A stretch of DNA of 64,000 nt, taken from NCBI GenBank assembly GCA_030765065.1, contig CM060990.1:7808001-7872000 (forward strand). The letters are read 5' to 3'. Every line of letters starts with the position of its first letter. Position 1 is the first letter of the stretch. The stretch is from Deroplatys truncata. Lineage: Eukaryota; Arthropoda; Insecta; Mantodea; Mantidae. Of this stretch, positions 22,051 to 33,535 are shown piece by piece. Under the pieces are notes generated by a model that was not told the origin of the DNA, searched no databases, and was given only the letters and a program-made list of their open reading frames with translations. A program made the translations under genes and the position numbers.

Positions 22051-22425
22051 CTCGGCTATGACATTGAATTTTTCAATCTGATTCTATTTTTCCAACCTTG
22101 TCCTACACACGGCTTGAGTGAAAAAGTCTTCTTGTTAATTGAGATGAAACTGCAATTACAAACTTCGTTGTAAGTAGAAGAAGAATGCAGTAGCTCAAAC
22201 GAAAGTCAGATTTTTATGTGCTGTCTTTGAAACTCCACGCTCTTTGCATTACCACGAGAATTATGATTAGGAAGAATTATATTTACATATAGATTAAATT
22301 ATTATTTCAAATTGAACAAACTAACGTGTTGCATTCACATAACTTTCTCTTCTCACCATCCTACAATTTTTTTTCTAAATCTCATTTTTCTGTCTACTTC
22401 TTATAATCCAGATATACTTGCAAAT

Positions 22426-22688
22426 CACATTTAGCTCATCTGTATGGTGTGGGGGTCTGCCTCACATTCAAGAGGTCCCGAGTTAGAATCTCGGTTAAAG
22501 TGAAATACCTGGGTAAAGTTTTTTCCATGGTTTCCTTTTATCCTGAGAAGATGAATGTTTGCTTCTAATTTCTAGTGACCTCGGGCCCATTTGAGCATCA
22601 TTTTAGCCACTTTGTTCATTCACCGTCCGTAATGGCCTACCCGGTTAAAGGACTTTAATTAAATACCAAAAGAAAAAGTTCACATTTA
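22426..22688 (+). mobile_element. tRNA-derived SINE (family 1-related) with 8-bp target duplication
   Basis: The insert 22434-22680 lies between CACATTTA (22426-22433) and CACATTTA (22681-22688). It has A-box-like GTATGGTGTGGGGGTCTGCC, B-box-like GAGTTAGAATCTC, a GGTTTCCTTTTATCC body, ACCGTCCGTAATGGCC and the 3' end GGACTTTAATTAAATACCAAAA. That 3' end parallels the family 1 end at 0.98-1.01 kb. Confidence 0.75.
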
Positions 22689-23447
22689 CACGTTTCGTTG
22701 TAGTATATGTAGATAAAGCGATAGTCACATTTTCAAAAAGCATGTCACTACGTGATGCTTTGAGATTCCATGCTGTTTATATGACCGCGACAAAAACAAA
22801 ACGAATAGCGACTTCTCAGTTACAAAAAATATTTAAAACAATAACAAAAATATCTGGGAATTAGTTAATCTCATAATATATATACAAAAAACTGCGTGCT
22901 TTAACGGGGTCTGCTTTTATTTTGTATCAAAACTTTGTCCAATCTTTTATAGTTTACGAATTATACAAAAGTTATTCAGAATGAAGAAGGCTTTAGAGGC
23001 TCTTCTCAGTAAGTTCAAAATATATATTTTGTTTGTCATGAAAATATTTTAAACAGTGAGTATTTTAATCAAAATCATTAGAGCCATTCTTAAGAAAATA
23101 AATTTCGAAAATTTTTCCATGTAAAGGGTTGTTCAGGATGGGAAAGTTTCTTGAAAATCCTTGTCACAACTTTGAAAGTTGCTGAACGTAAATATCAAGT
23201 TTGGTAGTTAACCGACTTTTCGCATTGGATTTTGGTTGTTCACAGAGACGCATGCATATGGAGGTTTTGCCCTAAAATATATGTTGCATTCGCATGACTT
23301 TCTCTACTCACTCTTCTTACAAAGCTTATTTTGCACCTATGCCATGTTAATACCCATAAACCTTCATCAATTATTTTCACAATTCGTTGTAAGTATAACC
23401 AGAACATTAAGCTAAAACGATAGCCAAATCCCTCAAAGCTGATCGTT

Positions 23448-24009
23448 ACGTGATAGGTTTGGATTGGTTGGCTACGGAGGGTCCTCGGCATTGATCCACA
23501 TAGTGGATATTGTGCCTACGCCCCACAAGGGGGCGTCTCCGGGAGGCAGGATGAGACAAGACACCGGGCGTCCGGAACCAGGAAAAACGGCACAGGAATG
23601 GCAGGGTCCTTAAGTTTTCAGATAGAGACTCCCCGTCAGACGGACAGGCAGACCGGGGACTCCACCCAGCACAGAGGATGTCCAACGCTCCTCAAGGAAG
23701 TTAGGATACTCCCGATAGGCAGCCGAAAGCTGAGGGACGGAGAAAGTCACAAAAGCACTCCTTTTCCCTACCACACTGCACCGAAACACCATCGCCGACA
23801 CGTCCAACCCTGAAACAGACCAACGGATGAAAGATGGAGGGAAATTAGAATGGAGATGAAATGGAGGTCCGGAAATTCGGGGATGTGAGAATCCTTCCCA
23901 GCACTCGCCCGGCGACCCGGGAAAACCCCCGAAAAAACCTATGGGTCAGGAAGGTCGGCCAGAGGAATCCAACCCACGACCTGCCGAATGTGAGCCACAG
24001 ACGTGATAG
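23448..24009 (-). mobile_element. ~0.5-kb SINE-like element (family 2), copy B, with 9-bp target duplication
   Basis: The insert 23457-24000 is bounded by ACGTGATAG on the left (23448-23456) and on the right (24001-24009). On the minus strand it begins CTGTGGCTCACATTCGGCAG with a B-box-like GGTCGTGGGTTGGATTCC. It continues with GGTTTTTTCGGGGGTTTTCC, CTGGGAAGGATTCTC, TTGGTCTGTTTCAGGGTTGG and CGGCGATGGTGTTTCGG. It splits a unit of the surrounding 0.7-kb repeat: the sequence on both sides joins into the version seen near 22700-22790. The A-box part is missing compared with copy C. Confidence 0.8.
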
Positions 24010-24230
24010 CTTTGAAATTCTGTTCTCTTTGTATGAACACGAGAAAGAAAGAAAAACAATAGCTATTTGCAGTTGAGGGAAGTATAAAGTAGTATTTGAA
24101 AATTTAAACTAATAACAAAGAAACTTTCAGAATAGGTAAAATATAAAAGTTATTTGACATAAAAAAAAATGTTATTTGATATAAATTTTATGCTCTAACA
24201 AGATCTACAGTTGTTGTGCATAAGATTTTG

Positions 24231-24234
24231 TCTC

Positions 24235-24277
<43 letters not shown>
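24231..24277 (+). repeat. (TC)n microsatellite
   Basis: Nearly uninterrupted TC dinucleotide run of about 47 bp with one CC interruption, inside the third 0.7-kb repeat unit. Nearby, an (AC)n run occupies about 24569-24588. Confidence 0.95.
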
Positions 24278-24280
<3 letters not shown>

Positions 24281-24611
24281 GATTTACTAATTATCAAAAG
24301 TCATTGACAATAAAGACTAATTTACAGACTATTGCTAGAAAATAAAAGATATACATTCTATTTATCATGAAAATAGCTTAAACATATGTATTTTAATCAA
24401 AATCCTTAGTCATTTTTGAAAGAATAAAAAATGTCTAATGTAAAGGGTAGTTTGGAGCGGAGGATTTTCTTTAAAATCTCCGTGTGGCATTCTTGGAAGA
24501 AGTTGAGCTTAAACACCAAGTTCGGGTTTTAACCAACCTTTTGCTCTTAAGTTATGCTATTCGTGGATACACACACACACACACACACCCACACTTGGAC
24601 CATTGTCTAAA

Positions 24612-24860
24612 AATAAATTCATTGGATTCAGGGGTCACAAACGTGATTTCTGGTGAAATTACGACATTGAATTTTCAGATGGAACACAATACTTTCTCTA
24701 CTTACTGTAGCTACGTAGCAGAGAAAGTAAAAATGCTTTCTTTGGATTCAGTGGGTCTCAAAAAGTGTATTACCGGTGAATCTCGTTTTTTAATTTTTAT
24801 GTGCAATACAACACTTTCCCTACTTGTTATAGGTAAATAGTAGAGACAGTAAAAATATGA
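24612..24860 (+). repeat. ~125-bp tandem duplication
   Basis: Two diverged direct copies carry TTGGATTCAG(T)GGGTC, TGGTGAA(A/T), the AATACAACACTTTC/AACACAATACTTTC words, CTACTT and GTA(G)AGA(A/C)AGTAAAAAT at the same spacing. This lies at the right end of the 0.7-kb repeat region. No function evident. Confidence 0.7.
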
Positions 24861-25570
24861 GTTGTGGAATAGATAAGCGGCTGGTTGTCATTATGACATT
24901 TTGCATGCAACCAAATAGGGAAAAGTGTAACTTAGATTGTAACTTTCTATAATTTCTGGCTTAAATTATTGTCAGGATGCACGGAACATCATACTTCATA
25001 AGGACATTATGAAAATAAAGAACATATGTTAGTTAATAATGGGTAGAGAAAGCAGTAAATATATGAAAAACCAAACCATTTTGTTTTAACACTTGCTTGT
25101 TATACAATAATATGATGCCTCTAACTCTTAAAAATTAGTTTGTATACTGTTTATGTAGCTGTGTTGTAATGTTACTGCTGTTTTCGTTTCACACTTATTA
25201 CATTCTTACAGCCATGTCTAAGGGAAATGTGTTGGAGTTATATTTTGTTTAGCCTGTAACATTTCTTAACCTTCCTTGTAGAGCGGGTATGAGCTAAGAT
25301 ACCTGGAATAACCTCTCGATAAGCACCCCGCTTGCCCCGCTCCCGGTGCAACGGAAAACATTTGGAGCCGTCTGTACATGTATACAGGATAGAAGTGAAA
25401 TAAGTATGGAGATTCAAAGGAATGATAGGCTGCAATTACAGGAAGAAAAATGTTTATGTGTCATTTTTTAATTACGTGCGTAGTTATTTAATAAATCGGG
25501 TACAAAGTTTTCAAGTTATGGCAACGCTGGAGGAGGCTAAAGATATCAACAAACAGAGCGAGGGCTTGCG
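24861..25570. other. Intergenic DNA, nothing recognised
   Basis: AT-rich, non-coding, no repeat detected by eye. Confidence 0.5.
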
Positions 25571-25574
25571 TTAA

Positions 25575-26227
25575 GGTACATTCACAATCAAGTGTAAGCG
25601 CTAACATAACGCAGCATGAGCGCAGGCGTGAGGAAAGACCATTACAATGCAGCCGTAGGCGTAACGCAACAACTTTGCATGGGCTTCTAGATCCTTAAAC
25701 TAATTGAGGAAATCTTCCGAATGCACCGTAAGCTTCAAATTGAATAAGAAAGTTCACTCAATATTTTATAAATAAATAGATCGCAAAAAACACACACCCC
25801 AACTGCCGCTCGTAGCCTTAGTGACATCACGTATGTTTCACCAAAATGTTGAAAATAGTTGTGCAAGTATGGAAACTGCAGCAAGTTATATTGATGCAAT
25901 GTTCATTATCTCTTTGCGCCTTACGACTTGTGTGCCAAGAAATCTAGGCGCAAACGCTGGGTTCATGAAAGGAAGCTACCATAACCTCTTGAGAGAAACG
26001 AGAGATGGTGACACGGCCTAATGAAAGAGAGCATGCATGTACATTAGACGGCGTAAAGTCTCGCATCGCGATCGCCTGCTGATAGGCAATGCAAAGAGAA
26101 AGGAATGCAATATTCTTCCTCTATGCAAACTCTTGCGTTGCGTAGCGCGTTTCGTGACTCTATGTGAATGCTTCCATCAAATGACATGGATGCTACGTCT
26201 GCGCTCGCATTTCATTGTGAATGGGCC
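25575..26227. mobile_element. 653-bp non-autonomous DNA transposon with terminal inverted repeats
   Basis: The left end GGTACATTCACAATCAAGTG, followed by TAAGCGC, matches the reverse complement of the right end (GGCCCATTCACAATGAAATG, then CGAGCGC). That is about 30 bp of imperfect inverted terminus. Subterminal DNA on both sides is rich in GCG/CGTAACGC-type words. Two short frames inside (25821-26021, 26037-26240) show no domain that I recognise. PIF/Harbinger- or hAT-type MITEs come to mind, but no target duplication is clear, so the superfamily is left open. Confidence 0.6.
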
Positions 26228-27308
26228 ATCATTCCGCTAGCATTTAAACATAACAAGAAGTAGAGGTGAGAGCTTGATATTTGTATGTAAACAAAGCAGC
26301 AGGCGCTTCCTCGGTGCCGTGTATTGGCCTGCGACTTCAGAGTGGTTGCGTTTGTTTAGAGGCGTCCTGTAGTCGACTGTTTACAACGAGAGGGTTACCT
26401 GTACAGTTGGGTCAAGTATATTGCCCTACGGTGTTTGCGTAGAAGAAATGCTAAGGAAAGGGTACCAAAATCTACAACGTTGCAAAACTATATATTGGAG
26501 CGTGGGGAAAATGTTTTCTCTATTATTAATGACAACTTTTATTAGAAACCGTGCAACAGCACAACTGATTCTGCGCATAGTAGGTCGAATAATGTGCGAA
26601 GACATTCAACACAGAAACATGCTAGCGTTGTATTGCAAAATGTAAGGATAAACTGCTACAGCAAGATTCACCTCCATCAAATGAAACGTTTAATGAAGAA
26701 CTGTGCGCGGCATTTATTTCTGCCGATACTCCGATGTATAAACTACGGGATACAAAGTTGCGGCTTGTAACTAATTGTAATAAAGTGACATAGAATCTTA
26801 TCCATGAGCGCATTGTGACATAGCGTTTTGCATTAATGATTTCATAAAGATATTTCAGTTATATAAATCAGCTGTATATGCTATAAGTAATATTGCAGAT
26901 ATAAAGTAAATGTTGGCGAGACATGCATAATTCTTCTTGTATAGACTGTATGTACCGCGCGGGGTCAACATGAGCCGTTATCGCTACACCCTTACCTTCC
27001 TGTTCTATACGCTTTCCTCCATGTCGCAGCCTAGTGGTCAGATTATGTAAAGCGATGTGTCTAAAGTCCCTAGGCATATGCATACCCTCTAATTCGTGAT
27101 ACTAAGAACTGAATAAAATAATAATGTGCTGTATTTCATTTTGCCATTTCTGTTACAGCATTATTTTATTATGATTCACAACCTTGATTACATTTTAGTG
27201 TCATAATGAATGAAAATAAATCAATGCTATTTTGCAAATTATACAATTACTTTCTCATGTAAATGCCAAAGTACCTTTAACAACTGCAGATATGTGAGTT
27301 GGCTTCAT
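26228..27308. other. Intergenic DNA, nothing recognised
   Basis: No repeat or protein similarity seen. Short frames only (longest 74 codons at 26421-26645, unrecognised). Confidence 0.5.
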
Positions 27309-28201
27309 CTAACAGAATCGCAACAGATGTCCAAAGTGGGCAACGCTTGCTTGTATGCATGCTTCGCACCTCTTCTGTCAATTGAGATGCACTTGCATGA
27401 AGATGCGTAAACTATTTCTTATATCTTCAGCTGCTTGGAAGGTGCGTTGGTGAAGTTCCTCCAAAGAGCCCATTTCATCCTTGTAAAGTTTACTTTTCAT
27501 GACACCCCAGAAGTAAAAGTCCAGCAAATTGAGATCTGGAGATATTGTGGGCCATGGTACAGGTCCAAATCGTCCAATCCAACGATCAAGAAAACTTCCG
27601 GTTAAATGACGACGTGTGACACTTATGTGAGGTGGTGCAACATCGGTTTTCTAGTCTGCAACGATACATCCTCCAACAGGCTGAACAAGTCGCATTTTAA
27701 AAATGTATGCCAGTTTGCACCCGACATGCGCTCAGAAACAAGGAAAGTCCAAGAGAACGTCTCCGGTTCTACCTGTCCAAACATTAATGGAGAACCTTAT
27801 TTTATAACGTGTGGATTTTCACAAGTGCACCGTTTCGGGCGAAACAAGCTCCATCTGTAGCCAAGGCACACTCTAGAACGTACACTTATGTAGTAGCAAC
27901 TCGCACGTGGCGGATAATCGCTGAACATGTTCCCGTACAGTCCACTGTGACATCCCAACATTACAAGCGATGTCACGACTGCTACTATGAGCTTGTTGTT
28001 CCACTAGATTTAAAGCTTCTCTCCTCTTTGTTCATAATTTGGTTTGGTCGTTTTCGACCGCGATTACGGCATCCTGGAACCTCTTTCGCCGATCCGTTGA
28101 CACATCACAGTGGCACATTCTTTCCGTTCACGTGAGTTGCACTTAGTTTTGCCATAAATTAATATAATGTCCTGATATTCTGCGAGCGAATACTTTGGCA
28201 T
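27309..28201 (-). pseudogene. Decayed DDE transposase of a mariner/IS630-related insect transposon
   Basis: Cut-and-paste transposase relic read from ATG 28201 leftwards to TAG 27309. The N-terminus MPKYSLAEYQDIILIYGKTK resembles the helix-turn-helix start of insect DDE_3 transposases (the DUF4817 type). In shifting frames there follow an arginine-rich RGRKRPN segment, a second helix region GMSQWTVREHVQ, and RFSINVWTG, a word near the first catalytic block. Next comes DVAPPH, where the family has DGAPPH (second Asp). After that are RWIGRFGPVPWPTISPDLN and LLDFYFWGVMK, which hold the third catalytic block. The end is CEACIQASVAHFGHLL. At least three frame changes and internal stops break it, and at ~890 nt it is shorter than the usual ~1 kb. 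I could not identify its terminal inverted repeats. Confidence 0.82.
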
Positions 28202-31200
28202 GTTTGCAACGTGTGACGGCGAGCTCTTTCATCTAACGCTTGCCTACCTTTGCGCCCCTTTTGACACGCACTAACCGAGGTCAAGACATAACTGGTTGAC
28301 GACTCTCAGATAACAGTTAAAGTAGCGTTGCAAAAGGGTCGGAATTGTTTACCAAATCTTGGAACTATTTCAGTTCATTTCTAAGGAAACGGTTCAGTGT
28401 ATGCGAAAATTGCAAAGGTATAAATTGTTGCTTATAAATCACTCTCGTCATGTAGCTGAAAATCAGGATCGTAGGCCTAATGCTTATCGAGATAACGATC
28501 ACGCAACTTTGCCGAAACATTTTTCTTTTCATGTAACCTATGCAAGTGAGACAAACATTATATTACACTTCTTTACTTTATTTAACCAGGGGAACGCACT
28601 GGGAAAGCTGCGCGCTTATTTCACTTCCACCAGTATATATACACCGGGTGAGTCTCCTCAGCCTGCGGATTGAGAAGTTATGCAGTCCGGACGTAATGCT
28701 GTCCACTGCATCGCGTCGTATCAATTTCGGCCTAAACGCCTTCTTTGCACCACTATTCGCGTAGTGACTAGCACTTGTAGCGCAACAGTGTGCGCGTTAG
28801 CCTTTAGTGGTGAAACTCGAGCTTCAAATATGCCAGTTGAAGGTACTTTTTATGTTTAGTAAATTTAACGAGAACTGATAGTTTGGCATGGAAGTGTCGT
28901 TTCACTTAATTGGTTTAATTATTGAATTCCATTAAAACGTAAATTGCTACTTGTTAGAATATGCGTTAATAAACATCATAAATAAATGCAATAAATGAAT
29001 AAAAAACTCATTTATTTACAGGCATGATTTGAATTTCCGACCTTCACCACTTTCCAGTATGGCAACCATTGCGCTACTAGAGCACCAACTTTGAATGTGG
29101 TGTCAGCACGTGCATTTCGCATCGTCGGTAAAGTGCAGGGTTGCCCAGTTACGAATCCGCAGGATGAGAAGACACACGCGGTATATATTACGTGGCCGCT
29201 TATATGAGCACGGCGATCCTATGTTGCGTATTATTTGTTGTTTGCTAAACATATAACCTAAGGCATGCGCACTATAGGGACCGATGTATTCATACTGAGT
29301 ATAATAATGTTATGATCACCAGGTTTACTGACGTGCATGAAAAGTTTCCCATAGTGCAACGTAACTGTATATATTGATCATTACAATTCTATCCCCCACT
29401 CTCTGCTAGCGTGAACTGCTCTGTTCCTCGAGCATAATTTCTAGCCACTGGATTGGCAGGGTACTTTACCTCCCCCAAAATATGGCCGAACTGTGGAAGG
29501 GTAACTTTACAGGCTGCATGTTCTCACTAGGGGAGTACCGTTAAGGCAATGCTTCGTTGAATTTAAGCGCAAAAAATAAAATATAACTTAATAAACACGA
29601 AAGGCTTTTTGTTTTCGCTTCCAATATGCTAATGAAAGGCCTCATATAAACGTGTAGCTGCAGTTTAACGACGCACGACTTCCTCTAGAAGGTCGGAATT
29701 TGTCGTATTGTTGTTGCGTTTCCTTTTGTACCAACCGTAGCGAAACTCTTTCGTACAGGCAGTGTCCGCACCACCAATCGGTTACAGAGAATCACCTCAC
29801 GTTTCGCTCGTCATTCCATTGGGCATCTTCAGAGGTAGCGAAAACTGACACTTGGCTGGTTGTTGGAAGGTTTTCATCGAGTACCAATTAGATTAATAAG
29901 GTAGTAATCAATGGTTAGGTTCCATCGTCGAATTAGATTTTCATTATGAACTCTGAATGATTTTGAACTTTGACTTTTCTCTTGGTTATATCCATTCCAA
30001 ACACTTTCGAAATGAAATACAATAACCAAAGCTGTCTTTGTGGCTGGTAAATACAACTGTAGTTGGTAAAACTTCGGTGTAATGAGTGTAACAACGATAG
30101 AAGCGGTCGGAGCATAATGTATTTTTTGCCCATATCTTCAGTTTTTCCAGTTATCAAGGTTAGTCTCCATTACAAGCCCTTGGAAATTAGCTAGATGTAT
30201 GGGAATTGTGAAAATATGCCCGAAAGAAATTATGAATAGCTAAGTAATCTGAACAAAATCGCTTTAGAGATATTAAAAGCAGTCAAATGGGATATTGCTA
30301 TTTTTCTAATGGATGGACATGATGACATCGACTATAAAAATTCCGAAAATAACGACTTAAGATTAGCGTTAAGAACCAAATTTGACCTACAGCTTTGTAT
30401 GAGCAATTAATCTGGGTCGAAACATATTTATAACAGTATAAAAAGGAAGATTTGCATATTAATGACGAAAGGTTTTGTTATCTCTTTGTAAATTACACAA
30501 CTGCAATAAGCATTTAAAATATATCACCTAGTAATTAAGATGGGAACATTTAGCATAAACCTGTACGTTTACACAAATACGTAAATGTGAAAATGTAATT
30601 AGCATTATATGGCACATTAGCAGCGAAGCTGCACATGACATAACAAATCAGCTCTTGGAGAGCATTTAATTTTCATGACGAGGCTTTTGTTTTCTAAATT
30701 CTGTTTTTCTTCAATGCTGATTTTTGTAATCCAGCATCAGCAGCCTCCATGGTACTAGACATGTATTGCTAGTTACACTTGCAATTTCAACTACTTAGAA
30801 GCAGAGTTGTCCACCATGTCACTGTTGACAGATACATAATTTATATTTGTGCTAATACTAAATAGTAATATATGTTAATATCTCCTAAAATATAAAAATG
30901 TACAAGTTATGTTTCTATGCACGTATTTAAGTTCATTGGAAAATATAACTCTATTTATTATATCGTTTAACGCAGTGTGGTTAGAGAGAACGGGAAAACG
31001 TCTATTTGCCTGTATTAGTTTATGATGATTGCACACGTGTTAACGAAACTTGGCGTTTAACGTCGTCCCTTTTTCACAACCGAGATACCTCCTCTACACA
31101 TGACATGAACTAACGTCAACGTTTCTCAACAATTAGCTCAAGATTGTAATGCTTTCACTATTACTAATAAAGGTTACATGCTGATTAAATTTTGTTTATA

Positions 31201-31769
31201 TCAAATGTTTTACAGCCTGTTACTAATTTGGGTGTAAGGGATGAATACATATTCGGGCCGATGTGCTTAATTTGATGCTGTAGAATAACAAGTGTTAAAT
31301 TCAATTTAGAAACTAAAAACTCTTAAAACAAGCATAAATGTGAGTAAGCATAAGGCTATGAATAGGTGCTATAAGGCATCTCTTAAGCTGACTATATTGG
31401 ATAAAACACGTTGGCCATTGACCAATGCAGCATTCGATTCTCTCTTGTTTATCTTTTCCCCTTTCTTTCTTCAGATACATACACCTCAGAACTAAGGAAA
31501 CTTGCAATATTTGTTACATTTGAACATCTGTTTCCTCATTTTAACACAGATTTAAACAATATTGCAGTCATTGCAACTAAATAGTGAATTGTGTAGTATA
31601 CATGTGTGTGTGTGTGTGTGTGTGTCAGAATTCCACAAAATTTTCTTTAAATTGAGAGTAAAATATGTATAATTAGCAACCTACTACTTGTTGAGAGCAG
31701 AATTTTATTAAATTGATAAAATTCGGTTAATTTGTAAACCGACATTAATATCCTAGAAAGCGATTAGGA
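28202..31769. other. Intergenic DNA with a tRNA-like module and (TG)n
   Basis: No gene recognised. A minus-strand tRNA-like core lies at about 29020-29095 (CAAATCATGCC end, GGTTGCC, TAGCGCA words), probably a SINE head or tRNA relic. A (TG)n microsatellite occupies 31603-31625. The remainder is AT-rich and unique by eye. Confidence 0.45.
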
Positions 31770-32262
31770 CAGGACTATAAGCGTAGGGGGACTTAGCAAT
31801 TCGACCTACACGACAGGCAGAGGGCAGGGTCCCTACCATTTACAGATTTGAACTCCCTGGGTGCTGGCTGGTGCCGCCGGGCCCCCTCCCAGCTTAGGCT
31901 TACACATCCCCTGGCGGGACCGGAACTCGGAGACCGCTCGCAGTCGGGAGGACGAACTAATCCTTAGAGCATCCTTTTCCCCTGCCATGCACACGTCGAG
32001 ACCTCCCGCCGACACTTGTAAACCTGAAAGAGACCAAGCAGATGAAAAGGTGAAGTGAAATGAGAATGGAGATGAAAGGGAGGGCAGGGAATTCAGGCGA
32101 TACAATGCTCCTCCCCAGCTCCTTTGCCTGGCGACCCGGGGAAAGCCCCCCCCAAAAAACCCGACGTCAGAAAGGGTCGGACAGGTTGGCTATGGGAATC
32201 GCACCCACAACCTCCCGAATGCAGGCCACAGACGTAACCGCCCTAGATATCCCGCTCGGTAA
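31770..32262 (-). mobile_element. ~0.5-kb SINE-like element (family 2), copy C
   Basis: The copy with the most complete head. On the minus strand it has ACCGAGCGGGATATCTAGGG, GGCGGTTACGTCTGTGGCC and B-box-like GGTTGTGGGTGCGATTCCC. It continues with the poly-T/G junction TTTTTTGGGGGGGGC, TTTCCCCGGGTCGCC, TTGGTCTCTTTCAGGTTTAC and GTGTCGGCGGGAGGTC. The blocks match copies at 21.5-22.05 and 23.46-24.0 kb. All three lie in the same orientation. The right limit is defined by the head, the left limit is approximate. Confidence 0.7.
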
Positions 32263-33521
32263 GAAAGCCGTTAATATAGCCCACTATAGTTTGTATTCAT
32301 TCACATAGGGCAATAAATCTCTTATTTTTGTAATGCCATTCATATCAGAAAGTGTGAGTTATGAGATTACGTTAGTTTTTTGAGCACAGCTACTCAAAAT
32401 GTTGTCTGTGTCTGCCTGTTAGTGTAGCTCTGGAGATTCATATCAGAACTATTAGATTACGTTTCTTTCCTCTTGAGACCAAATAGCAAGTGCCGATGTG
32501 TGCATATTCTTTTGCTTCAGTTATTTGTATGTTTTGATATGTATTCACACGTAATTACTTTGGTAACGTCTTGGTAATTCTTAAAGTATAAAACTGAACA
32601 GAATCGTGTAAAGTGCTGATATAAATTTCAGCGTCTAGTGAACACGTATTGGTAAGCTAACATTTATCATGTAAAATAACCTTAATATTATTTAGTACAC
32701 TCGGCACCTTCCATCGCTACGTTTGTGTTGCTCGGACTCCAGGCGTGCGTTATAGTGGCTTCTACCCTTGGTAGTGTGTTCCGTTTTCTTCATGGTGGGG
32801 ACGCCAGTGACAAATTGAAAAGCGGTGTGCTGTTTGTTTATAGAATTTTTTGAAAAAAAACGACGAGTCATTTTAAAAGTTTTTATGAAAAAGGCGTTCA
32901 TTACAAAGAAGAGGGCTTGAGAGAAATATCATAGAGTATATGAGCAATCCAGCATGCAGCACCCCTCTTCTAACTCCGATCACTGGAGACTGAGGCCTGG
33001 AAATTTAATCGTAGTACAAAGTGGATTACCTTGGCAGAGAAACTTCAGGGGATCCGCTTTGCTTTCATATTCATAGACGGCTATTTTTCGAAGAAGGAGG
33101 GAAAAACAAGCAGCCGTTCTTAAAGGGAAAGTATAATGCTAGTTAACTCTTCCGCATTATGTTAACAAGATTGAATTGACAATATGGCGTCTACACACTG
33201 GGACGGTCTGCTGCCCGGAGCTACTTGAAGTATCTATGTTCAGCAGTTGATGTCTCGTACTTGAGGATGCTGTAAATCAAAACCAATTCCCTATCGTCTC
33301 TTTTCTCAGGAATGGGAGAGAGCAATAATACGACAACCACGTGTTTGGTTATTAACTGGATTTCATTCCAGTTGCAAAAGCGTGAAAGCGGCTAGTTAAG
33401 TTACTTTCCCTTATGTTTTACACCTTTTCTACATATTCATAATATTTTTCCGTTACCCCACTATTTGTAATAATGTTAGTGGGGAGCTAAACTCATTGCA
33501 GTCACATGCTACCTCCTACCA
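32263..33521. other. Intergenic DNA, nothing recognised
   Basis: AT-rich sequence without recognised repeats or proteins. The longest open frame is 82 codons and overlaps the SINE. Confidence 0.5.
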
Positions 33522-33535
33522 CACGACTTGTCGTG
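33522..33535. other. Palindrome at the edge of the 84-bp array
   Basis: CACGAC and GTCGTG, separated by TT, form a perfect 6-bp hairpin exactly where the 84-bp array starts. The right arm overlaps the first unit's opening bases. Confidence 0.7.

Larger units (their letters stand above)
22160..24590 (+). repeat. ~0.7-kb tandem repeat, about three units, with SINE insertions
   Basis: The word TTCGTTGTA(A/G)TATA and its downstream context recur near 22164, 22693 and 23388. TGTTGCATTC(A/G)CAT(A/G)ACTTTCTCT recurs near 22330 and 23283. ATGAAAATA(T/G)(T/C)TTAAAC plus TATTTTAATCAAAATC recurs near 23040 and 24367. The middle unit is about 698 bp long. The first is shortened and carries a SINE (22434-22680), and the third carries another (23457-24000). 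The units are diverged, so this is an old duplication rather than a fresh satellite. Confidence 0.75.
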
